A DNA stretch of 64,000 bases from Actinomadura chibensis NBRC 106107 (GCF_001552135.1 NZ_BCQP01000045.1:54152-118151), one strand, 5' to 3'; counted from the stretch's first letter, positions 48,697 through 57,267 are shown. Numbers and translations: made by a program. Notes: a model not told the origin generated them from the letters alone.

Positions 48697-49604
48697 CTGC
48701 CAGGCCATGCCGTCTCCGCCCATAGGTCGCGCAACGAGGTGGTGAGGTCGGTCGCGGGCTTCCAGCCGAGCGCGCGCCCGGCCGCCCTGACGTCGGCCTG
48801 CTGCCAGCCGACGCCGGAGGACCGCTCGGATCCGGCGGCGGCCTCCAGGACCCGGCGCGCGGAGCCGGTGACGCGCACCAGCCCGGCCGCGAGGTCGCGC
48901 AGCGGCGTCGCCCGCCCGCTGCCCACGTTCAGCACCGGGGGCAGCGGTCCGTCCGCGCGGACGGCGGCGAGCACCGCGTCCGCGACGTCGCGGACGTCGA
49001 CCAGGTCGCGGCTCGCCGCGAGCGAGCCGACCCGGATGTCGTCCGCGTCGTCCCGGCCCGCCGTGCGGCGCAGCTCGGCGGCGAGCCGCCCGGCGAGCGT
49101 CGACTCGGGCGACCCGGGGCCGATCGGGTTGAACACGCGGAGCACGACGGCGTCGAGGCCGTCCCCGGCCGCGGCGCGGACCAGCTCCGTCCCGGCGAGC
49201 TTCGTCACGCCGTACGCCGACACGGGGCGCGGCGGCGTGGCCTCCGACACGGGGGTGCCGCGCGGCACGTCCCCGTACTCGGCGGCCGACCCGAGGTGGA
49301 CGAGCCGCGCCTCGACGCCCGACGCGGTCAGCGCCGCCAGGAGGTTCGCGACGGCGACGACGTTGCCGCGCACGAGGTCGGCCGGGTCGCCGCGGGTGGC
49401 GCCCGCGCAGTTGACGACCGCGTCCGGGGCGACGTCGCGGAGCGCGTCCGCCACCGGCCCCGCCCGTTCGGCGAGGTCGAGCGTCAGGCCGCCGAGCTCG
49501 GGCGTCCGGGCGGCCGGCACGACGTCCACGCCCGCGGCGGCCGCCCGCGCGCGGACGTGCCGTCCGACGAACCCCGTCGCGCCGACCAGCAGGACCCGGC
49601 TCAC
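48693..49604 (-). CDS. NAD-dependent sugar epimerase/dehydratase
   Basis: 303 residues from a GTG at 49604, with GGAGG upstream. An extended SDR: VGATGFVGRHVRA for NAD binding, HLGSAAEYGDVP, the catalytic YGVTK and LRVFNPIGPGSPES. The sequence is of the nucleotide-sugar C4-epimerase/4-ketoreductase type. In the operon it could interconvert UDP-GlcNAc/UDP-GalNAc or reduce the 4-keto sugar made by the LegB-like enzyme; the exact step cannot be read. The stop is coupled to the glycosidase start. Confidence 0.85.
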   Translation of the reverse strand: MSRVLLVGATGFVGRHVRARAAAAGVDVVPAARTPELGGLTLDLAERAGPVADALRDVAPDAVVNCAGATRGDPADLVRGNVVAVANLLAALTASGVEARLVHLGSAAEYGDVPRGTPVSEATPPRPVSAYGVTKLAGTELVRAAAGDGLDAVVLRVFNPIGPGSPESTLAGRLAAELRRTAGRDDADDIRVGSLAASRDLVDVRDVADAVLAAVRADGPLPPVLNVGSGRATPLRDLAAGLVRVTGSARRVLEAAAGSERSSGVGWQQADVRAAGRALGWKPATDLTTSLRDLWAETAWPGR

Positions 49605-49656
49605 GTGCCACCTCCAGGCGGGGGTACGGCCCCCCGCGCGCCCCGGTTCGCGCCGC

Positions 49657-50427
49657 TCATGACTGGCTTCCCGAGGACCCGTTCTGCGCGGGCGTCCCGC
49701 CCGCCGTCACCGCGACGCGGCCCTCCAGGAGCTGCGGGCGCAGCCTGGAGAACTCGGCGTTGGCGCGGTCGTAGTCGTCCGGGCGGCCGATGTCCAGCCA
49801 GTACCCGTCGAAGCGGTACTCGCGCGGGTGCCGGCCCTCGGAGAGCAGGTCGAGGACGAGTTCGTCGAAGCCGAGCGCGCGGCCCGGCTCGTACTTGGCG
49901 AGCGCCTCGTTGGAGACGCCGTACACGCCCATGCTGACCTGGTAGTCGAGCGTCGGCTTCTCGCTGAAGCCGATGACCCGGCCCGCCTGCGTCGTGAGGA
50001 CGCCGAAGTCGATGGCGACCTTGCGCGCGTACGTGGCGACGGTCAGCGGGGGGCGTGTCGCCGCGTGTTCCAGGAGCATGGCGGCGAAGTCGATGTCGGT
50101 GAGGATGTCGCCGTTCGCGACCAGGAACTCGGCGGGGAGCCTGTCCCGCATCGTGAGCAGCGGCCCGATCGTGCCGAGCGGCGCCTCCTCCACCGCGTAG
50201 TCCACGCGGAGGCCCCAGCGGCTCCCGTCGCCGACGTAGGACCGGATGAGGTGGCCGAGATGCCCGATGGCGAGCGTCACCGACCGGAAGCCCTGCCGGG
50301 AGAGCTGGTGGAGCATGATCTCCAGGATCGCGTACTCGTCGCCGATGGGGACGAGCGGCTTGGGCAGGGTGGTCGTGTACGGCCGGAGCCGCACTCCCTT
50401 GCCGCCCGCGAGGATTACGGCGTGCAT
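49657..50427 (-). CDS. sugar-1-phosphate nucleotidyltransferase
   Basis: 256 residues, AGAGGAACC before ATG. N-terminal NTP-binding signature LAGGKGVRLRPYT (6-18), then PKPLVPIGD, VEEAPLGTIGPLL and FLVANGDILTDID (the Asp is metal-binding), YWLDIGRPDDYDRAN at the C-terminus. It is of the GDP-mannose/glucose-1-P nucleotidyltransferase short class, without a C-terminal left-handed helix. It should make the nucleotide sugar consumed by the LegB-like dehydratase. It lies 24 bases after that gene's stop. Confidence 0.88.
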   Translation of the reverse strand: MHAVILAGGKGVRLRPYTTTLPKPLVPIGDEYAILEIMLHQLSRQGFRSVTLAIGHLGHLIRSYVGDGSRWGLRVDYAVEEAPLGTIGPLLTMRDRLPAEFLVANGDILTDIDFAAMLLEHAATRPPLTVATYARKVAIDFGVLTTQAGRVIGFSEKPTLDYQVSMGVYGVSNEALAKYEPGRALGFDELVLDLLSEGRHPREYRFDGYWLDIGRPDDYDRANAEFSRLRPQLLEGRVAVTAGGTPAQNGSSGSQS

Positions 50428-50451
50428 GGTTCCTCTCCGTGCCTCTAGTGG

Positions 50452-51447
50452 CTAGATGTTGTACGTGGACGGCCGGTAGCGCGCCAGGTTGGCGGGGTCG
50501 AGGAACCATTCGACGGTGTCCTTCAGCCCCTCTTCGAGCGTGTGCCGGTGCCGCCAGCCGGTGGCGCGGCGCAGCTTGCCGCTGTCGCAGACGAGGCGCA
50601 TGACCTCCGACGCCGCGGGCCGCTCCCGGGCGGCGGCCGAGCGGAACTCCGGCGCGGCGCCCATCAGGCCCGCGATCGTGCGGGCGAGCCGTCCCATCGA
50701 GATCTCGTGGCCGGTGCCGGAGTTGAACACCTCGCCGACGACGTCGTCGGCGGGCGCGGTGCCCACCGCGACGAACGCGTCCGCGGTGTCCTTGACGTAG
50801 CTGAAGTCGCGGGTCGGCGCCAGCGAGCCCACCTCGACGGCGCCGGTGTCCGCGGCGATCTGGCTGATCACGGTGGGGATGAACGCGCGGGCCGACTGCC
50901 GGGGCCCGAACGTGTTGAACGGCCGCAGCGTCACCGCCTGCACCCCGAAGGACGCGTGGTAGCTCGCGACGAGCTGGTCGGCGGCGACCTTCGTCGCCGC
51001 GTACGGGGACTGCGCGTGGATCGGGTGCGACTCGTCGATCGGGACGCGCTGCGCCGTCCCGTAGGTCTCGCTGGTGGAGGTGTGCACGAGCCGCGGCGTG
51101 CGCATGTCCCGGACCGCCTCCAGGACGTTCAGCGTCCCGGCGACGTTCGTGTCGACGTAGGACTGCGGCGCCCGGTAGGAGTAGGGGATCGCGATCAGCG
51201 CCGCCAGGTGGTAGACGACCTCGGCGTCCCGGACGAGCTCGCGCACCGAGGCCCGGTCGCGGACGTCGCCCGGCTCCACCTCGACCTCGTCGAGGACGTC
51301 CGGCGCCAGCGAGTCGAGCCAGCCGTGCGACCCGAACGAGTTGTACTGGACCATCGCCCGGACGCGGTGCCCGCGGTCGACGAGCGTCTCGACGAGGTGC
51401 GAGCCGATGAAACCGTCGGCTCCCGTCACGGCGACCATGCTGTTCAT
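50452..51447 (-). CDS. LegB-like NAD-dependent 4,6-dehydratase
   Basis: 331 residues. Extended SDR with GADGFIGSH (9-17), then YNSFGSHGWLDSLAPD, HLAALIAIPYSYRAPQSYV, STSETYGTAQ, catalytic YAATK (149-153) and RPFNTFGPRQSARAFIP. These blocks match LegB, the hexosamine 4,6-dehydratase of legionaminic acid pathways, much better than GDP-mannose 4,6-dehydratase. The product would be a 4-keto-6-deoxy-HexNAc nucleotide. Its presence in a Pel-like operon implies a modified sugar in the polymer. There is no LegC (PLP aminotransferase) in the window. Confidence 0.83.
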   Translation of the reverse strand: MNSMVAVTGADGFIGSHLVETLVDRGHRVRAMVQYNSFGSHGWLDSLAPDVLDEVEVEPGDVRDRASVRELVRDAEVVYHLAALIAIPYSYRAPQSYVDTNVAGTLNVLEAVRDMRTPRLVHTSTSETYGTAQRVPIDESHPIHAQSPYAATKVAADQLVASYHASFGVQAVTLRPFNTFGPRQSARAFIPTVISQIAADTGAVEVGSLAPTRDFSYVKDTADAFVAVGTAPADDVVGEVFNSGTGHEISMGRLARTIAGLMGAAPEFRSAAARERPAASEVMRLVCDSGKLRRATGWRHRHTLEEGLKDTVEWFLDPANLARYRPSTYNI

Positions 51448-51473
51448 ATGGAACCTGGCCTTTCAGCGGGGGG

Positions 51474-52889
51474 CTATCGATGGGACGTCGCGCGGGCCAA
51501 CACGCGTGCGGCGTACGCCGACAGGGCGGCGAGCAGCACTCCGGCGATGACGAGCTGGACCGTCCCCGGCGCGACGTGCGGCACGGCCAGCGCGGCCCCG
51601 GCCTCGGCGGCGAGGGCGCAGGTGTACAGGGCGAGGACGACGCCGACGCGGGCGCACGCCTGCAGGATCAGGGCGAGGAAGAACGCGCAGCCGAGCTCGG
51701 CGAAGCCGCCGAGCGTCCGCAGGTTCACCCCGGTGGCGGGGAGCCGGGCGAGGACCCCCGCCGCGGCGACGAGTCCGAGCAGCGACGCCGCGTACCGGGC
51801 GAGCGCGCCGCCGAGCGCGGCGCGCGCGGCGCGCGTGAAGGCGTCCATGGCGGTGTGGGTGCGGAGCAGGTCGTGGACGCGGCGGCGGTAGGCGTACAGG
51901 ATCCATTCGGCGCCGCCCATCGACAGCGACAGGGACAGCACCGCCACCGTCGTCGTCCCCGCCGGGACGGGCCGCCCGGCGAGCGCGGACAGCAGGGTGT
52001 AGGTGAGGAGCCCGCCGGTCAGCAGGCCGAACAGGGAGAACGGCAGCGCCGCCCACAGGTCGCGGCGGCCGACGGCGGCGGCGGCCGGGCCGCGCTCGCG
52101 CGCGGGCCCGCGCGGCCGCCGGGTCGCGAGGAGCGCCAGCCCGGTCGTCGCCGCGAGCGACACCCCCCACGCGGCCCAGACGGCGGCCGGCACGCTCTGC
52201 GGCGGGCCGTCCCGGTGCCCGGCGAGGTGGACGGCCGCCGCGCCGACGCCCGGCAGCAGCGCGAGGAACAGCCGGACCTCGCCGCCGTGCACCTGCACGA
52301 CCGTCGCGGACAGCAGGTAGCAGCCGAGCCCGGCCGACATCGCGGTCGCCATCGCCCCGGCGTCCATCAGCGCGCCCGCCGCGACCGTCACCGGCACGAC
52401 GAGCAGCAGCCCGGCGCCGAGCCCGTACCGCAGCACGAGGGACGCGGCGTCCCGCTTGCCGTACCCGAGCCGGACGTACCCGAGGTAGGCGGTGCCCTGG
52501 CTGACCGTCCACGCGAGCACCAGGGACAGGACGAGCAGCACGCCCGCCCCCGTCCGCGTCAGCACCGGCGCGCCGACGACGTAGCAGAGCCCGGGCAGCC
52601 CGAACAGGACGCCGCGCAGCAGGTGCCGCCACGGGACGGCCCGCCACGGCGCCTCCGGCGTCTCGCCCTCCGGCGGGCGGCGCGGCGTGCTCGTGTACAG
52701 GTCCTCGGCGAGGGCGAACACGTCGGGGTGGCCGTAGCCGCGGGCCGCCTCGTCGTTGATGCCCTCCGCCTCGAGACCGGCCGTGACCTCCAGCGCGTCG
52801 ACGGCCCCGGCGCACAGGTCCGCCATGCGCTCGCGCAGGTCCGCGACGCTGTGCGTCCGGGTCTCGACGTCCCCCGGCGCGGCGGTCAT
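51474..52889 (-). CDS. polytopic membrane protein in the PelG position
   Basis: 471 residues from ATG 52889, overlapping the glycosyltransferase stop (ATGA). A hydrophilic N-terminus of about 110 residues (with VADLRERMADLCAGAVDALE) is followed by roughly twelve hydrophobic helices, starting RGVLFGLPGLCYVVG and ending VQLVIAGVLLAALSAYA. Motif QGTAYLGYVRLGYGKRDAAS is distinctive. In Pel systems PelF and PelG (a MATE/Wzx-like inner membrane protein) are neighbours and form the synthase. Translational coupling to the PelF-like gene suggests the same role, but sequence similarity to PelG is not obvious. Confidence 0.6.
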   Translation of the reverse strand: MTAAPGDVETRTHSVADLRERMADLCAGAVDALEVTAGLEAEGINDEAARGYGHPDVFALAEDLYTSTPRRPPEGETPEAPWRAVPWRHLLRGVLFGLPGLCYVVGAPVLTRTGAGVLLVLSLVLAWTVSQGTAYLGYVRLGYGKRDAASLVLRYGLGAGLLLVVPVTVAAGALMDAGAMATAMSAGLGCYLLSATVVQVHGGEVRLFLALLPGVGAAAVHLAGHRDGPPQSVPAAVWAAWGVSLAATTGLALLATRRPRGPARERGPAAAAVGRRDLWAALPFSLFGLLTGGLLTYTLLSALAGRPVPAGTTTVAVLSLSLSMGGAEWILYAYRRRVHDLLRTHTAMDAFTRAARAALGGALARYAASLLGLVAAAGVLARLPATGVNLRTLGGFAELGCAFFLALILQACARVGVVLALYTCALAAEAGAALAVPHVAPGTVQLVIAGVLLAALSAYAARVLARATSHR

Positions 52890-54346
52890 GCGAGCCTCGC
52901 CTCCGCCTCGGCCGGCGCGCGGCGCGCCGTCCCGTCGGCGGCGACCAGCTCGTCGTAGATCGCCCGGAAGGCGTCCACCGCGCGGTCGACCGTGAACAGT
53001 TCGAGGGCCCGCTCGCGGGCGGCCCGGCCGAGCCGCCGCCGGGACACCTCGTCGCCGAGCAGCCGCAGGCAGGCGTCGGCCATCTGGCGCGGCTGCCGCG
53101 GCGGGACGACGAGCCCGGTGTCGGCGACCGCCTCGGTGACGCCGCCGACGTCCGTCGCGACCGTCACGCGGCCGCAGGTCATCGCCTCGATCAGGGTGTA
53201 GGGGAACCCTTCGGAGATGCTGGAAAGGACGACGACCGTGCCCGCCGCGTAGGCGTCCTTGATGTCGTCGACCCGTCCCTCGAACGTGGTGTGCTCCAGG
53301 ACGCCGAGGTCGCGGGCGAGGTCCTCGCAGCGGGTCTTGTACCGCTCGCCGCCCGCCGGGGTGCCGCCGAACAGCCGCAGCTTCGCGTCCGGGACCTTCT
53401 CCCTGACCATCGCGAACGCCCGGATCAGCGTCTCCAGGTCCTTGATGGGGTCGACGCGTCCGGCCCAGCTCAGGGTGGGGACCGCGGGCTCGGCGCCGGC
53501 CGCGGGGAAGCGGGCCGGGTCGACGCCGTTGTAGACGGTCTCCATGATCTCGGGGTCCGCCCCGCAGCGCACCTCCCAGCGCTGGTTGTAGAGGTTGCAG
53601 GGGGTGAGCAGGTCCGCGGCCTTGTACCCGGCGACGCACAGCAGCCGCATGAAGCCGAGCAGCACCGACTTGACCGGGTACGGGTACTGCGCCCGGCGCA
53701 TCCCGATGTAGCGTTCCCGCAGGTAGATGCCGTGTTCGGTGAGGCAGAACGGTGTTCCGTAGGTCCACTTGGCGGCGAGGCACGGCAGGACGGGGATGCC
53801 GTTCGACACCGCGTGGACGACGTCGCCGCGCGGCGGCGGCTCGTGCAGCGGGCGGAGCATGTGCTCCAGGAGGTCGATGGTGGTCAGGGCGTCGTGGACG
53901 GTGGGCCGCACGCCGACCTCGTCGAACCGGGCGCGCTGGTCGTTCCAGGCGTCCATCAGCCAGCGGACGGGCCCTTCGGTGCGGAGCGCGGCGCCGAGGT
54001 CGTTGGTGCGCCCGAAGTCGAAGAGCCCGCGCAGGATGTGGGGGAACACGTCCGCCATCCGGCCGGACGGGGAGAGCACGGTGTAGAGGAACGAGCGGAA
54101 CAGCCGCTCGAAACGCCGCGCCTCCCCGCCGGACGGGGGCCGCCCGGAGGGCGGCCCCCACATCGCCACGGGCTCCACGGTCACGTGCCCGGGCAGGTCC
54201 CAGACGGTGGGCTCCGCTCCGGTGGTGGTGAGCGCCAGGACGGTGAACCGGTGTTCCGGCATGCCCCGTACGAGCTGGTCGCACCAGACGCTCACACCAC
54301 CGAAGTTGTGCGGATAGGTCCCCTCCGTCACCAGGGTGATCTCCAA
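52886..54346 (-). CDS. PelF-like GT4 glycosyltransferase
   Basis: 486 residues from a TTG at 54346, seven bases after GGAG. The PelF hallmark N-terminus EGTYPHNFGGVSVW is at 8-21, TEHGIYLRER at 203-212, VYNGVDPARF and WAGRVDPIKDLETLIRA mark the donor domain and SEGFPYTLIEAM is the GT4 EX7E motif. PelF is a cytosolic, UDP-GalNAc/GlcNAc-using GT4 that polymerises Pel. There is no membrane segment. The stop is coupled to the membrane protein downstream, and two bases separate it from the deacetylase-like gene upstream. Confidence 0.88.
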   Translation of the reverse strand: MEITLVTEGTYPHNFGGVSVWCDQLVRGMPEHRFTVLALTTTGAEPTVWDLPGHVTVEPVAMWGPPSGRPPSGGEARRFERLFRSFLYTVLSPSGRMADVFPHILRGLFDFGRTNDLGAALRTEGPVRWLMDAWNDQRARFDEVGVRPTVHDALTTIDLLEHMLRPLHEPPPRGDVVHAVSNGIPVLPCLAAKWTYGTPFCLTEHGIYLRERYIGMRRAQYPYPVKSVLLGFMRLLCVAGYKAADLLTPCNLYNQRWEVRCGADPEIMETVYNGVDPARFPAAGAEPAVPTLSWAGRVDPIKDLETLIRAFAMVREKVPDAKLRLFGGTPAGGERYKTRCEDLARDLGVLEHTTFEGRVDDIKDAYAAGTVVVLSSISEGFPYTLIEAMTCGRVTVATDVGGVTEAVADTGLVVPPRQPRQMADACLRLLGDEVSRRRLGRAARERALELFTVDRAVDAFRAIYDELVAADGTARRAPAEAEARLA

Positions 54347-54348
54347 GG

Positions 54349-56358
54349 TCAGGCTCCGGGCACCGTGAGCGTCACTTCCCCGGGCACGTAGGCTGACCGG
54401 TCACCGGCGTACGCCTGGCCGAACGCCTTGCCGCCCGTGCCCTCCTTCGTCCCCTCCGGCGCCGTGACGGGGATGCTGAGGTCGTCCGGTCCGGTGACCG
54501 TGACCTTCCCGTCCTGGACGTAGGCGGTGATGTTGGAGCCGTTCTTCAGCGCGGCCCTCCAGAGGTCCTGGCGGCGGAGTTCGGCGCCGAGCGACGCCAT
54601 CGGGTCGTTCACGACCGGGGTGTTGTCGGCGAACGCCATCCGGTACTCGCCGAGGACGTTGTTGAGCATCGTGTAGAGGATGCGGTCCTCGGTGAGGTTG
54701 GACTGGTGCGCGTAGTGCGGCCGCGGGTCGTTGCCGGTGACGTGGGACAGCGTGATCCGGCTGTCGACCGGGACGATGTACGACTTGTACCCGCTCTCGG
54801 CGGCGAGCGGCTTGATGCAGGTCATCGTGTCCGGGTGGTCCTCGCACAGACCGCTGCCGCCGTCCGCCCGCTTGGTGTAGATCCAGTTGTACTCGTCGAC
54901 CTCTTCCTCCTCGGTCCCGACGTTGAAGTACACGCTCATCGGGTGCCGGGGGAGGGTGCGCGCCTGGCCGATGGAGCGCATGGCGGGCTCCCGGGACGCG
55001 TCGCCCGCGAGCCAGGTGATGTCGGTCTGGTCCAGCGCGGGGGCGAGGTTCGGGTTGTCCTCGGGCTGCTGCGGCAGGACGCGCATGCCGGAGTGCTCAC
55101 CGGTGACGACCTCGGTCTTGGGCACCGAGAGGTCGTGCTCCTGGGCCCAGTCGAGGTTCTTCGTGATCTGCTGCTCGATGGTGCTCTCGTCGACGTACTC
55201 GGTGTCGCCCTCCGGGTCCTTCACGCAGACCCACGGCCGGACCGTCTGGTCCTGCTTGCAGCCGAGGAACAGGTGCGAGTACGTGTGGTTCAGCCAGCGG
55301 AACTGGCTCTTGCCCATGAGGAGCGCCTCGCTCAGCAGGTCGATGCCGTCGTGCTCCTTCTTCCAGTCCTCGGCGCCGCCGCCGTTGAAGGCCAGGTCGA
55401 GCTTGAACCGCTGGTCCTTCTGCCACATCTCGGCGGCGACCACGTCGTCGACGTCCATCCGGATGTCGGGGGTGGTGACGCCGGTCGGGCAGTCCTCGCC
55501 GGGCGTGCAGTTGTCCTTGGTGCTCCACCGCGCGTCCGGCAGGAAGACGTCGTCGACGTGGACGCTCATGTAGTTGCGGTTGAAGCCGAGGTGGACGCCC
55601 TTGGTCAGCCAGGTGATCAGGCCGTGGCCGAGCGTCCTCGACTGCCACTGGTCGTAGTTGGCGCTGTAGGTCAGCACCATCTCGCTGCGGCCGTCGTGGG
55701 TGTAGATGCCCGCGATGGTGCCGGTCTTGTCCTTGACCTCGACGTTCACGAACGGCTTGAACGACTTCCCGGCGACCTTGTCGTCCGGCAGCGGGGTCGA
55801 GACGTAGCCGTAGCTCTCGTCGATGTCGGGGGCGAGGTCGTTGAACCGCACCGGGCCGCGCAGGTACCGGAACGCGTCGGAGCGCGCGGCGGGGAGGACC
55901 TCGGCGACGGTGCCGTCCAGGATCCCCGCGTACGCCGGGGTGTTCAGGCCGACCGCGGCGGACGGGTAGACGTAGGCGTCGAGCTGCCTGATCCCGTACT
56001 TCACCTCGTAGTCGGCGATCGCCGTCATCTCGGCGGCGTCCTGGAACGGCGCGGAGTTGGGCAGGACGACGGCCTGGTACTTGGCGCGCGGCGTCCCGTT
56101 CACCGTGTCGGCGAGGAAGGCCGCGTCGATCTTGGGGCGGCCCGAGTCGCGCAGGTCGACGGTCTTGTAGGGCACCCCCTCGGCCGCCAACTGGCCGGCG
56201 ATGGCCGACACCGAGGCGCCGCCGTCGCTCACGACGAGGACCTTGAGGTCGACGCGGGGACCCGCGGCCGAGGCCGGTCCCTGCGGACCGACGGTCAGGA
56301 CGCCCGCCAACAGCACCGCCGAAAGGGCGCCGAGAGCGGGCCGGCGAAGGACTTTCAC
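54349..56358 (-). CDS. secreted Agd3-like (CE18) polysaccharide deacetylase
   Basis: 669 residues from a GTG at 56358, with GGGAGG upstream. Signal peptide to about residue 32 (cleavage near ASA). The deacetylase core has HVDDVFLPD (His267, Asp269-Asp270) and NHTYSH (His358 and His362), matching the metal-binding Asp and HxxxH of the CE18 enzyme Agd3, which deacetylates GalNAc in fungal galactosaminogalactan. The N-terminal 250 residues form a separate beta-rich region as in Agd3. First gene of the operon, exported, so it would modify the polymer outside the cell. Confidence 0.84.
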   Translation of the reverse strand: MKVLRRPALGALSAVLLAGVLTVGPQGPASAAGPRVDLKVLVVSDGGASVSAIAGQLAAEGVPYKTVDLRDSGRPKIDAAFLADTVNGTPRAKYQAVVLPNSAPFQDAAEMTAIADYEVKYGIRQLDAYVYPSAAVGLNTPAYAGILDGTVAEVLPAARSDAFRYLRGPVRFNDLAPDIDESYGYVSTPLPDDKVAGKSFKPFVNVEVKDKTGTIAGIYTHDGRSEMVLTYSANYDQWQSRTLGHGLITWLTKGVHLGFNRNYMSVHVDDVFLPDARWSTKDNCTPGEDCPTGVTTPDIRMDVDDVVAAEMWQKDQRFKLDLAFNGGGAEDWKKEHDGIDLLSEALLMGKSQFRWLNHTYSHLFLGCKQDQTVRPWVCVKDPEGDTEYVDESTIEQQITKNLDWAQEHDLSVPKTEVVTGEHSGMRVLPQQPEDNPNLAPALDQTDITWLAGDASREPAMRSIGQARTLPRHPMSVYFNVGTEEEEVDEYNWIYTKRADGGSGLCEDHPDTMTCIKPLAAESGYKSYIVPVDSRITLSHVTGNDPRPHYAHQSNLTEDRILYTMLNNVLGEYRMAFADNTPVVNDPMASLGAELRRQDLWRAALKNGSNITAYVQDGKVTVTGPDDLSIPVTAPEGTKEGTGGKAFGQAYAGDRSAYVPGEVTLTVPGA

Positions 56359-56470
56359 CAAGCCTCCCTGGACAGGATGACGACCGCAACCGAAATTCAA
56401 CAGCCGTTCACAACGCTGGCAGAAATGGAATTAATAACCTTTGGATCGGGCCTAAGAGATCATGCGGCGG

Positions 56471-56499
56471 CCCCGCCGGGCAAGTAAAGCCCGGCGGGG
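56471..56499. terminator. 11-bp hairpin between the LuxR gene and the exopolysaccharide operon
   Basis: CCCCGCCGGGC (56471-56481) pairs with GCCCGGCGGGG (56489-56499), loop AAGTAAA. It lies between the LuxR stop (56575) and the operon start (56358), both minus strand, so it likely ends the LuxR transcript. Confidence 0.6.
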
Positions 56500-56541
56500 G
56501 CCCATCTTGGGGTGGGCCGGGTCCTAGGACTCCGCGGGCAT

Positions 56542-56560
56542 GCGGAAATCGGTTTTCCGC
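56542..56560. terminator. GCGGAAA/TTTCCGC hairpin
   Basis: GCGGAAA (56542-56548) pairs with TTTCCGC (56554-56560). Fourteen bases after the LuxR stop on the minus strand. A 10-bp palindrome GTCCTAGGAC (56521-56530) lies beyond it. The AT-rich stretch 56400-56460 after these probably holds the exopolysaccharide promoter. Confidence 0.4.
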
Positions 56561-56574
56561 GGCGCTTTGCCTGG

Positions 56575-57267
56575 TTAGGGCCGGTCCGTTGCAGGGGGGC
56601 CCGAATAAAGTTCCAGCCAGCGTTCGGCCGCGTGCTCGCGGCCGTCCGCGCCGAGCCGTTTGTAGATCTGGTGCGCGTGGTTCTTCACGGTCTTCTCGGA
56701 GATCACGAGCCGACGCGCGATCTGGCGGTTGGTGAGGCCCGCGGCGATCAGCTCCAGGATCTCCGCCTCGCGCGCGGTCAGCCCGGTGTCGTGGCGGCGC
56801 GTCCCGCCGCCGTCGTGCAGCCACCGCACGAGCGCCGTGACCACCGGCGGGGACAGGCACGCCTCCCCGCGGCCCGCGGTGACGAGCAGGTCAGGCAGGT
56901 CCTGCGGCTCGAAGTGGCCGTAGACGAGGCAGCCGTGCGCGCCCGCCGCGATGGCCTGGACGAGCAGCGGCGGGTCCTGCGCGGTGGTGACGACGACGAC
57001 CCGGCCGCCCGCCCGCGCGAGCCGTCCGATCGCGCCCGCGGGCGGCGGCGAGGCGTCGAGGAGCACCACGTCGGGGGCGTGCGCGCGGACTCCGGCGACC
57101 GCGCGGCCGACCGTCCCGCCGCCGGTGACGCGCACCGCCGGGGAAGCGCCGAGCAACGCCTGAAACCCGATCCGCGACATCGGATTGTCGCTGACCACCA
57201 ACACCCGGACCGCTTTCGCGTCGGACGCCGGGCCGTTGGCACGGTACATCGGAAAATCACCGTTCAT
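56575..57267 (-). CDS. LuxR-family regulator with degenerate receiver
   Basis: 230 residues from ATG 57267 (ATG 57249 is possible). The receiver-like domain keeps one N-terminal acidic residue (VVSDN, Asp27) and a candidate phospho-acceptor, Asp71 (VVLLDASPPP), but the conserved Lys region reads GCLVYGHF with no Lys, so normal phosphorelay is doubtful. The C-terminal LuxR domain is intact: LTAREAEILELIAAGLTN and SEKTVKNHAHQIYKRLG. No kinase gene is adjacent. It sits just upstream of the exopolysaccharide operon on the same strand and is its most likely regulator. Confidence 0.85.
   Translation of the reverse strand: MNGDFPMYRANGPASDAKAVRVLVVSDNPMSRIGFQALLGASPAVRVTGGGTVGRAVAGVRAHAPDVVLLDASPPPAGAIGRLARAGGRVVVVTTAQDPPLLVQAIAAGAHGCLVYGHFEPQDLPDLLVTAGRGEACLSPPVVTALVRWLHDGGGTRRHDTGLTAREAEILELIAAGLTNRQIARRLVISEKTVKNHAHQIYKRLGADGREHAAERWLELYSGPPATDRP

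Noticed and set aside
53752..54231. Arg-rich open frame on the plus strand inside the PelF-like gene
   Set aside because: It is a low-complexity shadow translation without a ribosome binding site; the opposite strand is clearly the glycosyltransferase.
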